Positions 30,260-39,224 of a stretch of 64,000 nt of DNA are shown here, one piece after another (position 1 is the stretch's first letter; each line of letters opens with the position of its first letter). Both the position numbers and the translations under genes were made by a program. This DNA comes from Sedimentitalea arenosa (GTDB lineage: Bacteria > Pseudomonadota > Alphaproteobacteria > Rhodobacterales > Rhodobacteraceae), in contig NZ_JAELVR010000012.1 of the NCBI RefSeq assembly GCF_016428585.1, positions 124,001 through 188,000 on the forward strand, read 5' to 3'. A model generated the notes under the pieces. It saw nothing but the letters and a program-made list of their open reading frames with translations. It did no database searches and had not been told where the DNA came from.

Positions 30260-31800
30260 TGGACAACATCCTTTCCATCGTCACCTTCATCCCGGCGCTC
30301 GCGGCGCTGATCTTGGTGGTATTCCTGCGCGGTGAAGACGAAGCAGCGCAGAAGAACGCGAAATACGTGGCGCTGTTTGCGACCACGGTGACCTTCCTCG
30401 TGTCGCTGGGCATCTATTTCCAGTTCGACCCCAACGACACCGGATTCCAGTTCGTCGAACAATCCGACTGGCTGCTGGGCTTGCAGTACAAGATGGGGGT
30501 CGACGGCATCAGCGTGCTTTTCGTGATGCTGACCACCTTCATCATGCCGCTGACAATTCTCGCCAGCTGGAACGTGACCGACCGCGTCAAGGAATACATG
30601 GTCGCCTTCCTGATCCTGGAAACCCTGATGCTCGGCGTGTTCATGGCACTCGATCTCGTGCTGTTCTACCTCTTCTTCGAGGCCGGGCTGATCCCGATGT
30701 TCCTGATCATCGGCATCTGGGGCGGCAAGGACAGGATCTATGCATCCTTCAAGTTCTTCCTCTACACCTTCCTCGGCTCGGTCCTGATGCTGGTGGCCAT
30801 GGTCGGGATGTTCGCGGATGCAGGCACCACCGATATCGAGGTGCTGCTGACGCACCAGTTCAGTTTCCAGAGCTTCGATCTGCTGGGCATCCACATCGTC
30901 GGCGGCATGCAGACGCTGCTCTTCCTCGCGTTCTTCGCCTCTTTCGCGGTCAAGATGCCGATGTGGCCGGTTCATACCTGGTTGCCCGATGCGCACGTTC
31001 AGGCTCCGACTGCCGGATCGGTGGTGCTGGCCGCGATCCTGTTGAAAATGGGCGGCTACGGCTTCCTGCGTTTCAGCTTGCCGATGTTCCCGGTGGGGTC
31101 CGAGGTGATGACTCCGCTCGTCCTGTGGATGAGCGCCATCGCGATCGTCTATACGTCGCTGGTCGCGCTTGTGCAGGAGGACATGAAGAAGCTGATCGCC
31201 TATTCCTCGGTCGCGCATATGGGCTTTGTTACCATGGGCATCTTCGCCGCCAACCAGCAGGGCGTGGATGGCGCGATCTTCCAGATGCTCAGCCACGGCT
31301 TCATCTCGGCAGCGCTTTTCCTCTGCGTCGGTGTGATCTACGACCGGATGCACACCCGCGAGATCGACGCCTATGGCGGCCTCGTGGTTCGGATGCCCGC
31401 CTACGCGCTGGTCTTCATGCTGTTCACCATGGCCAATGTGGGTCTGCCAGGGACAAGCGGGTTCATCGGCGAATTCCTGACGCTGATGGGCACCTTCCAG
31501 GTCAACACCTGGGTGGCAACCGTGGCGACGTCCGGTGTGATCTTCAGCGCCGGATACGCGCTGTGGCTCTATCGACGGGTCGTATTCGGGGATCTCATCA
31601 AGGAAAGCCTGCGCACGATCACCGACATGTCGGGCCGGGAAAAGGCGATCTTTGCGCCATTGGTCGTCATGACCATCCTATTGGGGGTCTACCCGTCGCT
31701 GGTGACCGATATCATCGGGCCGTCCACCACGGCGCTGATCTCGAATTTTGACTCTTCGCTGGCAGCGGCCGAGGCCGCCGCACAGCACGCATCGAACTGA
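30259..31800 (+). CDS. nuoM: NADH-quinone oxidoreductase subunit M
   Basis: NuoM (513 residues, 14 helices) is the ND4-type antiporter subunit. The motifs [20 protein letters not shown] (with the essential glutamate) and [33 protein letters not shown] are intact. The ATG shares a base with the nuoL stop. Length matches other alphaproteobacterial NuoM. Confidence 0.97.
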   Translation: MDNILSIVTFIPALAALILVVFLRGEDEAAQKNAKYVALFATTVTFLVSLGIYFQFDPNDTGFQFVEQSDWLLGLQYKMGVDGISVLFVMLTTFIMPLTILASWNVTDRVKEYMVAFLILETLMLGVFMALDLVLFYLFFEAGLIPMFLIIGIWGGKDRIYASFKFFLYTFLGSVLMLVAMVGMFADAGTTDIEVLLTHQFSFQSFDLLGIHIVGGMQTLLFLAFFASFAVKMPMWPVHTWLPDAHVQAPTAGSVVLAAILLKMGGYGFLRFSLPMFPVGSEVMTPLVLWMSAIAIVYTSLVALVQEDMKKLIAYSSVAHMGFVTMGIFAANQQGVDGAIFQMLSHGFISAALFLCVGVIYDRMHTREIDAYGGLVVRMPAYALVFMLFTMANVGLPGTSGFIGEFLTLMGTFQVNTWVATVATSGVIFSAGYALWLYRRVVFGDLIKESLRTITDMSGREKAIFAPLVVMTILLGVYPSLVTDIIGPSTTALISNFDSSLAAAEAAAQHASN

Positions 31801-31813
31801 GGGGGCCGGACAG

Positions 31814-33250
31814 ATGATCCAGGCTGATCTGACCATAATCCTGCCGGAAATCATTCTGGCCGTCTTTGCCATGCTCGCGCTTCTGGGCGCGGTCTATACC
31901 GGCAAGGACAAGACCGCGCCGCTGTTGGTCTGGGCGACCTCCGCGTTGATGGCTGTGTTGGCGGTGTTCATCGCCGGACGGAGTGGCACCCATGTCGCCT
32001 TCAGCGGCATGTTCGTGGATGACGGGTTCGCTCGCTTCGCCAAGGTTGCGATCCTGCTCTCGGCGGCTTCGGTCCTGCTGATGAGCCAGGATTACATGGC
32101 GCGCCGCGGCCTTCTGCGGTTCGAATACCCGCTGCTTGTGGCGCTCAGCGCGGTCGGCATGATGATGATGGTCAGCGCCGGCGACCTGATGGCGCTCTAC
32201 ATGGGGTTGGAGTTGCAATCGCTGGCGCTCTACGTTGTCGCGTCTCTGCGCCGGGACAGCGTGAAATCCACCGAGGCGGGGCTCAAGTATTTCGTGCTGG
32301 GCGCGCTGTCCTCGGGCTTGCTGCTTTACGGCGCCTCGCTGGTCTATGGTTATTCCGGCACCACGCTCTTCTCGGGCATCATCCAGACCGCGCAACATGG
32401 CGAGGTGTCTCTGGGGCTGCTGTTCGGCCTGATCTTCCTGATCTCGGGCATGGCCTTCAAGGTCAGCGCCGTGCCGTTCCACATGTGGACACCGGATGTC
32501 TACCAGGGCGCGCCGACGCCGGTCACCGCCTTCTTCGCCACCGCGCCAAAGGTGGCGGCAATGGCGTTGTTCGCGCGCGTGCTGCATGATGCCTTCGGGC
32601 AAGCGGTCGCCGACTGGCAGCAGGTGATCGCGCTGTTGTCGGTACTGTCGATGTTCCTCGGCGCCGTTGCCGCGATCGGACAGCGCGACATCAAGCGGCT
32701 GATGGCCTATTCCTCGATCGCACATATGGGCTTTGCGCTGATGGGGCTCGCCGCTGGCACCGCCTTCGGCGTGCAGGCGATGCTGATCTACATGGCGATC
32801 TACGTCACCATGAATGTCGGCACCTTCGCATTCATCCTGATGATGGAACGCGGCGGGCAGCCGGTTACCGATATCCAGGCGCTGAATCTCTATGCCAAGC
32901 GTGAGCCGGGCAAGGGTCTGGCGATGCTGGTCCTGCTGTTCTCGCTCGCCGGCGTGCCGCCGATGTTGGGGTTTTTCGGCAAGTTCTACGTGCTGCGCGC
33001 CGCCTATGAGGGTGGTCTTGCCTGGCTGGCCGTGGCCGGGGTTGTCGCCTCGGTCATCGGTGCCTTCTACTACCTGCGGATCGTCTACTTCATGTATTTC
33101 GGCGAGGAAGGCGAGGCGCTGGACAAGACCCGTGCACCTGTTCTGTGGGGCTTTCTGATGGCCTCCGCGGTGGTGATGCTGGTCGGAATCGTCAACATGT
33201 TCGGGGTCGAGGGCGCGGCGGCGGCAGCGGCGGCGACGCTTGTCAACTGA
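31814..33250 (+). CDS. nuoN: NADH-quinone oxidoreductase subunit N
   Basis: NuoN (478 residues) is the ND2-type antiporter subunit and the last nuo gene. The core [23 protein letters not shown] and [29 protein letters not shown] carry the conserved charged residues of the proton channel. ATG at 31814 follows GGGGGCCGGACAG; a longer reading frame would overlap nuoM by 50 bases and is not favoured. It is followed by an intergenic repeat and birA. Confidence 0.96.
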   Translation: MIQADLTIILPEIILAVFAMLALLGAVYTGKDKTAPLLVWATSALMAVLAVFIAGRSGTHVAFSGMFVDDGFARFAKVAILLSAASVLLMSQDYMARRGLLRFEYPLLVALSAVGMMMMVSAGDLMALYMGLELQSLALYVVASLRRDSVKSTEAGLKYFVLGALSSGLLLYGASLVYGYSGTTLFSGIIQTAQHGEVSLGLLFGLIFLISGMAFKVSAVPFHMWTPDVYQGAPTPVTAFFATAPKVAAMALFARVLHDAFGQAVADWQQVIALLSVLSMFLGAVAAIGQRDIKRLMAYSSIAHMGFALMGLAAGTAFGVQAMLIYMAIYVTMNVGTFAFILMMERGGQPVTDIQALNLYAKREPGKGLAMLVLLFSLAGVPPMLGFFGKFYVLRAAYEGGLAWLAVAGVVASVIGAFYYLRIVYFMYFGEEGEALDKTRAPVLWGFLMASAVVMLVGIVNMFGVEGAAAAAAATLVN

Positions 33251-33262
33251 TCCCGACGCCGG

Positions 33263-33310
33263 GCCCCTGGCTGTCCACCCCGCCGGGGGGAGTATTTTGA
33301 CGAAGATGAA
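33263..33310. repeat. Intergenic repeat, copy 2 (inverted relative to copy 1)
   Basis: Read on the minus strand this spacer gives CTTCATCTTCGTCAAAATAC followed by TCCCCCC and a G/C-rich stretch, matching the mccB-mccA spacer (7945-7998) around CTTCATCTT and AAATACTC. It separates nuoN from birA. Similar elements recur in other Rhodobacteraceae genomes as I remember; family name unknown to me. Confidence 0.5.
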
Positions 33311-33313
33311 GCC

Positions 33314-34063
33314 ATGAGCGACTGGCCCGACGGCTATGGCAAGCGCATCCTGGCGGAGGTCGACTCCACGCTGAACGAGGCGGCGCGGATCGCGCCGAGC
33401 CTGTCGGGCCCAGAGTGGATCCTGGCGCATCGCCAGACCGCGGCGCGCGGTCGGCGTGGGCGCGCTTGGGCCAATCCCGCAGGCAATTTGTCGGCGACCT
33501 TGGTGCTGTTTCCTGAGGAACCGCCTGGTCAGGCAGCGCTGCGCAGCTTCGTCGCGGCACTTGCACTGCTTCGGGCCTGCGAGGCGGTCAGCGACGGCCG
33601 TGGGGCGTTTACGCTGAAATGGCCCAATGACGTGCTGCTGAACGGCGGCAAGCTGGCGGGGATCCTGCTCGAGAGTGCCGGGCGCGCCGGCGGGATCGCG
33701 CATCTGGCGATCGGCATGGGTGTCAACCTCGCCGCCGCGCCGCCCGTCGAGGCGCTGGAGCCGGGGGCGTTGGCGCCAGTGTCGCTCGCTGGCGAAACCG
33801 GCACGCGCATTGAGCCCGAGGCGTTTCTCGACGAGTTGGCCACCGCCTATGCTGGGCTCGAGCGGCAGTTCACCACCTATGGGTTCGCGCCGATCCGCAC
33901 GGCTTGGTTGGCGCGGGCTGCACGTCTTGGCGAAGACATCACCGCCCGCACCGTACGGTCCGAAACCCGCGGGCGGTTCGAGACCGTGGATGAGCACGGC
34001 AATCTTGTCCTGACGACGGCGGATGGACGTGTCACCATACCGGCGGCGGATATCTATTTCTGA
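33314..34063 (+). CDS. birA: Biotin--[acetyl-CoA-carboxylase] ligase, monofunctional
   Basis: This 249-residue enzyme attaches biotin to carboxylase BCCP domains through biotinyl-AMP. The catalytic region shows RQTAARGRRGRAWANPAGNL (biotin-AMP-binding loop) and KWPNDVLLNGGKLAGILLE with the key lysine. There is no N-terminal winged-helix domain, so unlike E. coli BirA it cannot act as the bio-operon repressor. Likely targets include the MCC alpha subunit encoded at 8-10 kb and acetyl- or propionyl-CoA carboxylases elsewhere. It lies 63 bases after nuoN. Confidence 0.93.
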   Translation: MSDWPDGYGKRILAEVDSTLNEAARIAPSLSGPEWILAHRQTAARGRRGRAWANPAGNLSATLVLFPEEPPGQAALRSFVAALALLRACEAVSDGRGAFTLKWPNDVLLNGGKLAGILLESAGRAGGIAHLAIGMGVNLAAAPPVEALEPGALAPVSLAGETGTRIEPEAFLDELATAYAGLERQFTTYGFAPIRTAWLARAARLGEDITARTVRSETRGRFETVDEHGNLVLTTADGRVTIPAADIYF

Positions 34064-34078
34064 CAAACGGAGGCGCCG

Positions 34079-34852
34079 ATGCTCTTGGCGATTGACTGCG
34101 GCAACACCAACACCGTGTTCTCGATCTGGGATGGAACGCGGTTCCTTTGCACGCTGCGCACTTCGACCCATCACGCGCGCACGGCGGATGCCTATTTCAC
34201 CTGGTATTCGACCCTTGTGAAACACTACGGGATCGAGGCCGACATCACCGATGTGATCATCAGCTCGACGGTGCCGCGTGTTGTCTTCAACCTGCGGGTC
34301 TTTGCCGACCGGTTCTTCCGCTGCCGCCCGATCGTCGTGGGCAAGCCCGAATGCCTGCTGCCGCATGATCCGCGGGTGGACGAGGGCACGCAGGTCGGCC
34401 CGGACCGGTTGGTCAACACGGCAGGGGCGTTCGACCGGCATGGCGGTGACCTGATCGTCGTGGATTTCGGCACCGCCACCACCTTCGATGTTGTGGCCAG
34501 CGACGGCGCCTATGTGGGCGGGGTGATCGCGCCGGGCGTCAATCTGAGCCTTGAGGCGTTGCACATGGCGGCGGCGGCGCTGCCGCATGTGGACATTTCG
34601 GTGCCGCAGCAGGTCGTGGGCACGAATACGGTGGCCTGCATCCAGTCAGGTATCTTTTGGGGTTATGTCGGGCTCGTTCGCGAGATATGCACCCGTATCA
34701 AGGCCGAGCGCGATCGGCCCATGACCATCGTCGCGACCGGAGGTCTGGCGCCCCTGTTCCAGCAGAGCGCGGATCTCTTCGATGTCATGGAAGACGACCT
34801 GACGATGCATGGCCTGACCGTGATCCACAAATTCAACAAGGACAACGCCTGA
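34079..34852 (+). CDS. coaX: Type III pantothenate kinase
   Basis: CoaX (257 residues) phosphorylates pantothenate in the first step of CoA synthesis. The ASKHA-fold motifs are present: LLAIDCGNTNTVFSIW (phosphate 1), GPDRLVNTAGAFD (substrate/monovalent cation region) and VVDFGTATTFDVVASDGAYVGG. The ATG at 34079 has GGAGGCG six bases upstream. It is 15 bases after birA and four bases before rnj, suggesting one transcript. Confidence 0.95.
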   Translation: MLLAIDCGNTNTVFSIWDGTRFLCTLRTSTHHARTADAYFTWYSTLVKHYGIEADITDVIISSTVPRVVFNLRVFADRFFRCRPIVVGKPECLLPHDPRVDEGTQVGPDRLVNTAGAFDRHGGDLIVVDFGTATTFDVVASDGAYVGGVIAPGVNLSLEALHMAAAALPHVDISVPQQVVGTNTVACIQSGIFWGYVGLVREICTRIKAERDRPMTIVATGGLAPLFQQSADLFDVMEDDLTMHGLTVIHKFNKDNA

Positions 34853-34856
34853 GTTC

Positions 34857-36524
34857 ATGAGCAGCGAACGTTTGATCTATCTGCCCCTCGGCGGGGCGGG
34901 CGAAATTGGCATGAATGCCTATGTGTATGGCTATGGTGCGCCCGACAAGGAGCGTTTCATCCTGGTCGACCTGGGCGTGACCTTTCCGGACATGGACGGA
35001 ACGCCCGGGGTCGACCTGATCCTGCCTGATATCACCTGGTTGCGCGAGCGTGCCGACCGGTTGGACGCGGTGTTCATCACCCATGCGCATGAGGATCACG
35101 TCGGCGCGGTGGCGCATTTCTTCGATGACCTGAAGGCGCCGATCTACGCCCGCGCTTTCACCGCGAACATCGCGCGGGGCAAGCTGGCCGAGTTCGGTAT
35201 TTCCGAGACGGCGGTGCGCACCGTGTCGGCCTGGCCCGAGCAGGTCACCGCGGGCCCGTTCACTGTCGGCTTCCTGCCGATCTCACATTCGATTCCGGAA
35301 AGCGCGGCGCTGGTCATCGACACGCCCGACGGGCGGGTGATCCATTCGGGCGATTTCAAACTCGACGCGACGCCAGTGGTGGGCGAGCCCTTCGATCCGG
35401 ATCTCTGGGCGGAGGTGAGCAAGGGCGGCGTCAAGGCGCTGATCTGCGATTCGACCAACGTGTTCTCGCCCGATCCGGGCCGCTCGGAGGCGAGCGTTGG
35501 ACCGGCCATCGAGGAACTGGTGGCCGCGGCCCCCGGCATGGTCGTGGCGACGACCTTCGCCAGCAACGTGGCGCGGGTCAAGACGTTGGCCGAGGCCGGG
35601 CAGCGGGCAGGGCGGTCGATTGTCCTGATGGGCCGGGCGATGCGGCGGATGATAGAAGCGGCGCAGGAAACCGGAGTGTTGTCGGGCTTTCCAACCGTGG
35701 TGAGTGCCGAGGCCGCGCAGGACATCCCGCGCGAGAACCTGATGCTGCTGGTGACCGGCAGCCAGGGCGAGCGGCGTGCCGCCAGCGCGCAGCTGGCGCG
35801 CGGCAAGTATCAGGGGCTCGAGATGAAGGAGGGCGACCTGTTCCTGTTCTCCTCCAAGACCATCCCCGGCAACGAGCGGGGCGTGATCCGGATCATGAAC
35901 GCCTTCAGCGAAAAGGGAGTCGACGTGGTGGATGACAGCACCGGGCATTACCATGTCTCGGGCCATGCCAACCGTCCTGACATCGAGCGGCTGCATGACA
36001 TCGTGCGCCCGCAGATCGTGATCCCGATGCATGGCGAGCACCGCCATCTGCGCGAACATGCGAAACTTGCGACAGCGCGCGGGATGCAGGGGGTCGTCGC
36101 GGTAAATGGCATGATGATGGACCTGTCGGGCAACGCGCCGACAGTGGCGGAATATGTCGAAACCGGGCGGACCTATCTCGACGGCAGCGTCAAGATCGGT
36201 GCGCTGGATGGCGTCGTGCGCGACCGGATCCGCATGGCGCTGAACGGCCATGTCACGGTCACGGTGATCCTGGATGAAAGCGACGAACCTCTAGGCGATC
36301 CCTGGTGTGATATCATGGGGTTGGCCGAGACCGGCGGATCGGGCACGCTGCTGGTCGAAGTTCTGGAGGAGGACCTGGGACAGTTCCTCGGCCGGGCCAA
36401 GGGCAAGACTTTGAAGGACGACGACAAGCTGGAAGAGGAAATGCGCCGGATCGTGCGCAAGACCGCTCAGGACGAGATCGGCAAGAAGCCCGAGGTCACC
36501 GTGGTGATCAGCCGGATGCGGTGA
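34857..36524 (+). CDS. rnj: Ribonuclease J
   Basis: The 555-residue metallo-beta-lactamase/beta-CASP ribonuclease takes part in mRNA decay and rRNA maturation. The zinc motif is HAHEDHVGAVAHF (about 77-89); later ligands lie in SHSIPES, HSGDFKLD and HGEHRHLREHA. The C-terminal dimerisation domain ends EEMRRIVRKTAQDEIGKKPEV. ATG at 34857 follows coaX by four bases. Alphaproteobacteria commonly have one RNase J beside RNase E. A stem-loop follows. Confidence 0.94.
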   Translation: MSSERLIYLPLGGAGEIGMNAYVYGYGAPDKERFILVDLGVTFPDMDGTPGVDLILPDITWLRERADRLDAVFITHAHEDHVGAVAHFFDDLKAPIYARAFTANIARGKLAEFGISETAVRTVSAWPEQVTAGPFTVGFLPISHSIPESAALVIDTPDGRVIHSGDFKLDATPVVGEPFDPDLWAEVSKGGVKALICDSTNVFSPDPGRSEASVGPAIEELVAAAPGMVVATTFASNVARVKTLAEAGQRAGRSIVLMGRAMRRMIEAAQETGVLSGFPTVVSAEAAQDIPRENLMLLVTGSQGERRAASAQLARGKYQGLEMKEGDLFLFSSKTIPGNERGVIRIMNAFSEKGVDVVDDSTGHYHVSGHANRPDIERLHDIVRPQIVIPMHGEHRHLREHAKLATARGMQGVVAVNGMMMDLSGNAPTVAEYVETGRTYLDGSVKIGALDGVVRDRIRMALNGHVTVTVILDESDEPLGDPWCDIMGLAETGGSGTLLVEVLEEDLGQFLGRAKGKTLKDDDKLEEEMRRIVRKTAQDEIGKKPEVTVVISRMR

Positions 36525-36527
36525 AAA

Positions 36528-36554
36528 CCAGGAGGGGGCGTAGTCCCCTCTTGG
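36528..36554 (+). terminator. Stem-loop after rnj
   Basis: CCAGGAGGGG (36528-36537) pairs with CCCCTCTTGG (36545-36554) over 10 bp including one G-U pair, with a 7-base loop. There is no T run afterwards, so it may act as an mRNA 3'-end protector or bidirectional element between the convergent rnj and helicase genes. Confidence 0.45.
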
Positions 36555-36606
36555 CCATCGATTGTGTCTCTCTCGGTATACTCGAACTCAGAAAGCCCCA
36601 GCCCGT

Positions 36607-38049
36607 TCAGCCGGCGCGGCGTTCCTCGAAGCTGAGCGCGATGAAGCTCGGCAGATGATCGCCCATGCCGACCACCGGATTGCCATTCCTCGGCCCGCGA
36701 TCAGAGGATCGACCGCGCGACGCGGGCTTCGGACTTTCGGCCTTGGGCTCGGGCACCGCCACTTCTGTCTGCGGCGCGGGGGCGGGCGCATCGGCGGCCT
36801 TTTCCGTGTCGCGGGGCTTGCGGCTCCGGCTGCGCGGCGCGGGTTTCCGAGGCTCGGCCTCGGTCTCCTGCGCGGCAGGTTCCGGCGCTGGATCGCCTGA
36901 GCTGAGCGGATTGTCGAGCCGCGGGATTTCCTTTTGCACAAGGCGCTCGATATCGGCGAGGTTCTTCTCGTCGCGCGGCACGCAGATCATCATCGCGGAG
37001 CCGTCCCGCCCGGCACGGCCGGTGCGGCCGATCCGGTGGACGTAGTCCTCGGCATGACCGGGCACGTCGAAGTTGAACACATGGCTGACAGCGGGCACGT
37101 CGAGCCCGCGCGCAGCCACGTCCGAGGCCACCAAGAAGCGCAGCGACCCATCGCGGAACCCGTCCAGCGTGCGCGTGCGCTGGCTCTGGTCGAGATCGCC
37201 GTGGATCGGGGCCGCGTCATAGCCGTATTTCTTCAGGCTCTTGGCGACGATATCCACATCCGTCTTGCGGTTGCAGAAGATGATGGCGTTGGTGCATTTC
37301 TCGCCTTCGCCGTCGATCATCGCGCGCAGCAGCTTGCGCTTCTCGCTCGCTTCGCGATCCTTGCGGCTGCCCTTGAACATGACCACGCCCTGGGTGATGT
37401 TTTCGCCCGTCGTCGCCTGGCGGGCGACCTCGATGCGGACCGGGGCGGACAGGAAGGTGTTGGTGATGCGTTCGATCTCGGGCGCCATGGTGGCCGAGAA
37501 GAACAGCGTCTGCCGGGTGAAGGGCGTCAGGCTGAAGATGCGCTCGATATCCGGGATGAACCCCATGTCGAGCATTCGGTCAGCTTCGTCCACCACCATG
37601 ATCTGCACGCCGGTCAACAGAAGTTTGCCGCGTTCGAAGTGGTCGAGCAGCCGGCCCGGTGTGGCAATGAGAACGTCGACGCCCTTGTCGATCAGCTTGT
37701 CCTGTTCATTGAAAGAGACGCCCCCGATCAGCAGAGCCTTGGTCAACTTGACATGCTTGGCGTAGGTGTCGAAGTTCTCGGCAACCTGCGCGGCCAGTTC
37801 ACGGGTCGGGCACAGCACAAGGCTGCGCGGCATCCGGGCACGGGCGCGACCCCGTGCCAGCATGGTGATCATCGGCAGGGTGAAGCTGGCGGTCTTGCCG
37901 GTTCCGGTCTGGGCGATGCCCAGAACGTCCTTGCCCTCGAGCGCGGGGGGAATGGCGCCTTCCTGGATCGGGGTCGGGGTTTCATAGCCGGCCTCTTCGA
38001 CCGCCTTCAGCACCTTGGGATTCAGGTTCAGTTCAGAAAATTTTGTCAT
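36607..38049 (-). CDS. rhlE: DEAD-box RNA helicase, RhlE-like
   Basis: The 480-residue ATP-dependent RNA helicase has all core motifs: AQTGTGKTASFTLPM (motif I), PTRELAAQV (Ia), VDEADRMLDMGF (II), SAT (III) and HRIGRTGRAGRDG (VI). The tail from about 395 is rich in Pro, Arg, Ser and Glu (PAPRSRSRKPRD), a likely unstructured RNA-binding extension. The start at 38049 (MTKFSELNLNPKVLKAVEE) is the conserved one; a longer frame would run through the leader. It probably helps ribosome assembly or mRNA decay. Confidence 0.92.
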   Translation of the reverse strand: MTKFSELNLNPKVLKAVEEAGYETPTPIQEGAIPPALEGKDVLGIAQTGTGKTASFTLPMITMLARGRARARMPRSLVLCPTRELAAQVAENFDTYAKHVKLTKALLIGGVSFNEQDKLIDKGVDVLIATPGRLLDHFERGKLLLTGVQIMVVDEADRMLDMGFIPDIERIFSLTPFTRQTLFFSATMAPEIERITNTFLSAPVRIEVARQATTGENITQGVVMFKGSRKDREASEKRKLLRAMIDGEGEKCTNAIIFCNRKTDVDIVAKSLKKYGYDAAPIHGDLDQSQRTRTLDGFRDGSLRFLVASDVAARGLDVPAVSHVFNFDVPGHAEDYVHRIGRTGRAGRDGSAMMICVPRDEKNLADIERLVQKEIPRLDNPLSSGDPAPEPAAQETEAEPRKPAPRSRSRKPRDTEKAADAPAPAPQTEVAVPEPKAESPKPASRGRSSDRGPRNGNPVVGMGDHLPSFIALSFEERRAG

Positions 38050-38147
38050 GTGTGTCCGTGTTTCGCGGACACTGTTCCGGCCCGCCGTCTGGTCGGAGCC
38101 GGACCCCATCGGTCCTGCGCTTCTGCGCATCATGGCTCGTGTCATGG

Positions 38148-38176
38148 GCCTTAGCAAAAAGGTGAACGGGGGTCAA
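38148..38176 (-). promoter_or_regulatory. Predicted promoter of the rhlE-like gene
   Basis: On the minus strand TTGACC (38171-38176) and TAAGGC (38148-38153) are 17 bases apart, predicting a leader of about 90 bases before the ATG. A long leader is common for cold-regulated DEAD-box helicases, but no specific cold-shock element is recognisable. Confidence 0.4.
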
Positions 38177-38198
38177 ACGATGCCGCACCGTTACAGCA

Positions 38199-39224
38199 TT
38201 ATTCCGTGTCGTCCGTGTCGCCTGTGGTGGGCGGTTCGAAATCGGGAAACTGCCGCGCCCGCTTGGCGACAAGATCGAGCGGGCGCAGATGCAGCAGCCC
38301 GGCCTCGGAGAGCCGCGCCCGCATCGCCGGGGTGTCAGCGCAGAGCGCGTCGAAGACCGCGCGCAGTCCGGCCTCTCCGCCGGTCGCATCGGCATCGCGC
38401 AGAATTCGATGCAACGTCCCGCCGCCCAGCCCTTCGCGATAGGCGCCGTGATCCAGCCGATAACGCGCGGCCTGCCGCCAGCTTTGCCAGTCGCGCACGT
38501 GACGATGGCACAGATCGACCCCGGGCAGGGGGTGTTCTGCGGGGTTCATCTCGGTTCCCTGAAAGGCGTTGTGGATGCGGAATGTGAGGTTCGACAGTCC
38601 CGTGCGCAGGAACAGCTTGCCCGCGAGGTGGCTCAGGAAGCCGCAAGGTACCTCCGTGCCGACGCCGGGAAAGACAGCCTCGCTGATCCGCGCGCGATCC
38701 GGCCCCGGCGGGATGAACCCCTTGAACGCATCGCCATCGCCCGCCAACGATTCGATGGGGCGAACGCGGGCGCAGAGCGCGCCCTCGGGCAGCGTGGAAA
38801 GCGCAGCGGCGATGGTATCCTGCGACCACAGGAATTCATCGACATCGATGTGGGCCAGCCAATCGACCTCGGCCGCCCTGCCATAGGCATGGGTGGCGTT
38901 CAGCACCTGCCGCACCTGGTGCTTCTTCGGACGCGGCTTGCCGAGTTTTCGCCAATACGCGGCGTCACAGCTGACGACACGGGTCTTGGGGTGCGATTTC
39001 AGGTGATGTACCGCCTCAGGGTCGGGCGCGTCCAAGTAGACGTAGATGCGATGCGCGCCCAACTCGATGTGATGCGCTGCAAAGGCGAGCGTCTCGGCTG
39101 TGGGGGCCTTTATCGTGGCAACGATCCCCCAGCGGAGTGAGCCAGCTCCGGTCAGACCATCATTTCCTTGGTGGCGGTCAGCTTCACCTCGGGGTGGTCG
39201 CGTTCGATCCGGTCGATGTCCCAT
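38199..39224 (-). CDS. Glycosyltransferase family 2-like protein
   Basis: The coding region resembles bacterial GT2/GT92-like glycosyltransferases: RWGIVATIKAPTAETLAFAA, HRIYVYLDAPDP, and the metal-binding HIDVDEFLWSQ with D-x-D. KLFLRTGLSNLTFRIHN and DLCHRHVRDW follow. The start is uncertain: the only upstream ATG (39224) overlaps prfC by 73 bases, while a CTG at 39155 overlaps the prfC stop and would match the conserved region better. It may act on exopolysaccharide or surface glycans. It is downstream of prfC on the same strand. Confidence 0.78.
   Translation of the reverse strand: MGHRPDRTRPPRGEADRHQGNDGLTGAGSLRWGIVATIKAPTAETLAFAAHHIELGAHRIYVYLDAPDPEAVHHLKSHPKTRVVSCDAAYWRKLGKPRPKKHQVRQVLNATHAYGRAAEVDWLAHIDVDEFLWSQDTIAAALSTLPEGALCARVRPIESLAGDGDAFKGFIPPGPDRARISEAVFPGVGTEVPCGFLSHLAGKLFLRTGLSNLTFRIHNAFQGTEMNPAEHPLPGVDLCHRHVRDWQSWRQAARYRLDHGAYREGLGGGTLHRILRDADATGGEAGLRAVFDALCADTPAMRARLSEAGLLHLRPLDLVAKRARQFPDFEPPTTGDTDDTE

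Noticed and set aside
31712-34588. Very long open frame (about 950 codons) on the minus strand
   Set aside because: It is antisense to nuoN, birA and coaX, whose products are recognisable with full motifs; the frame is an effect of high GC content and contains no known domain.
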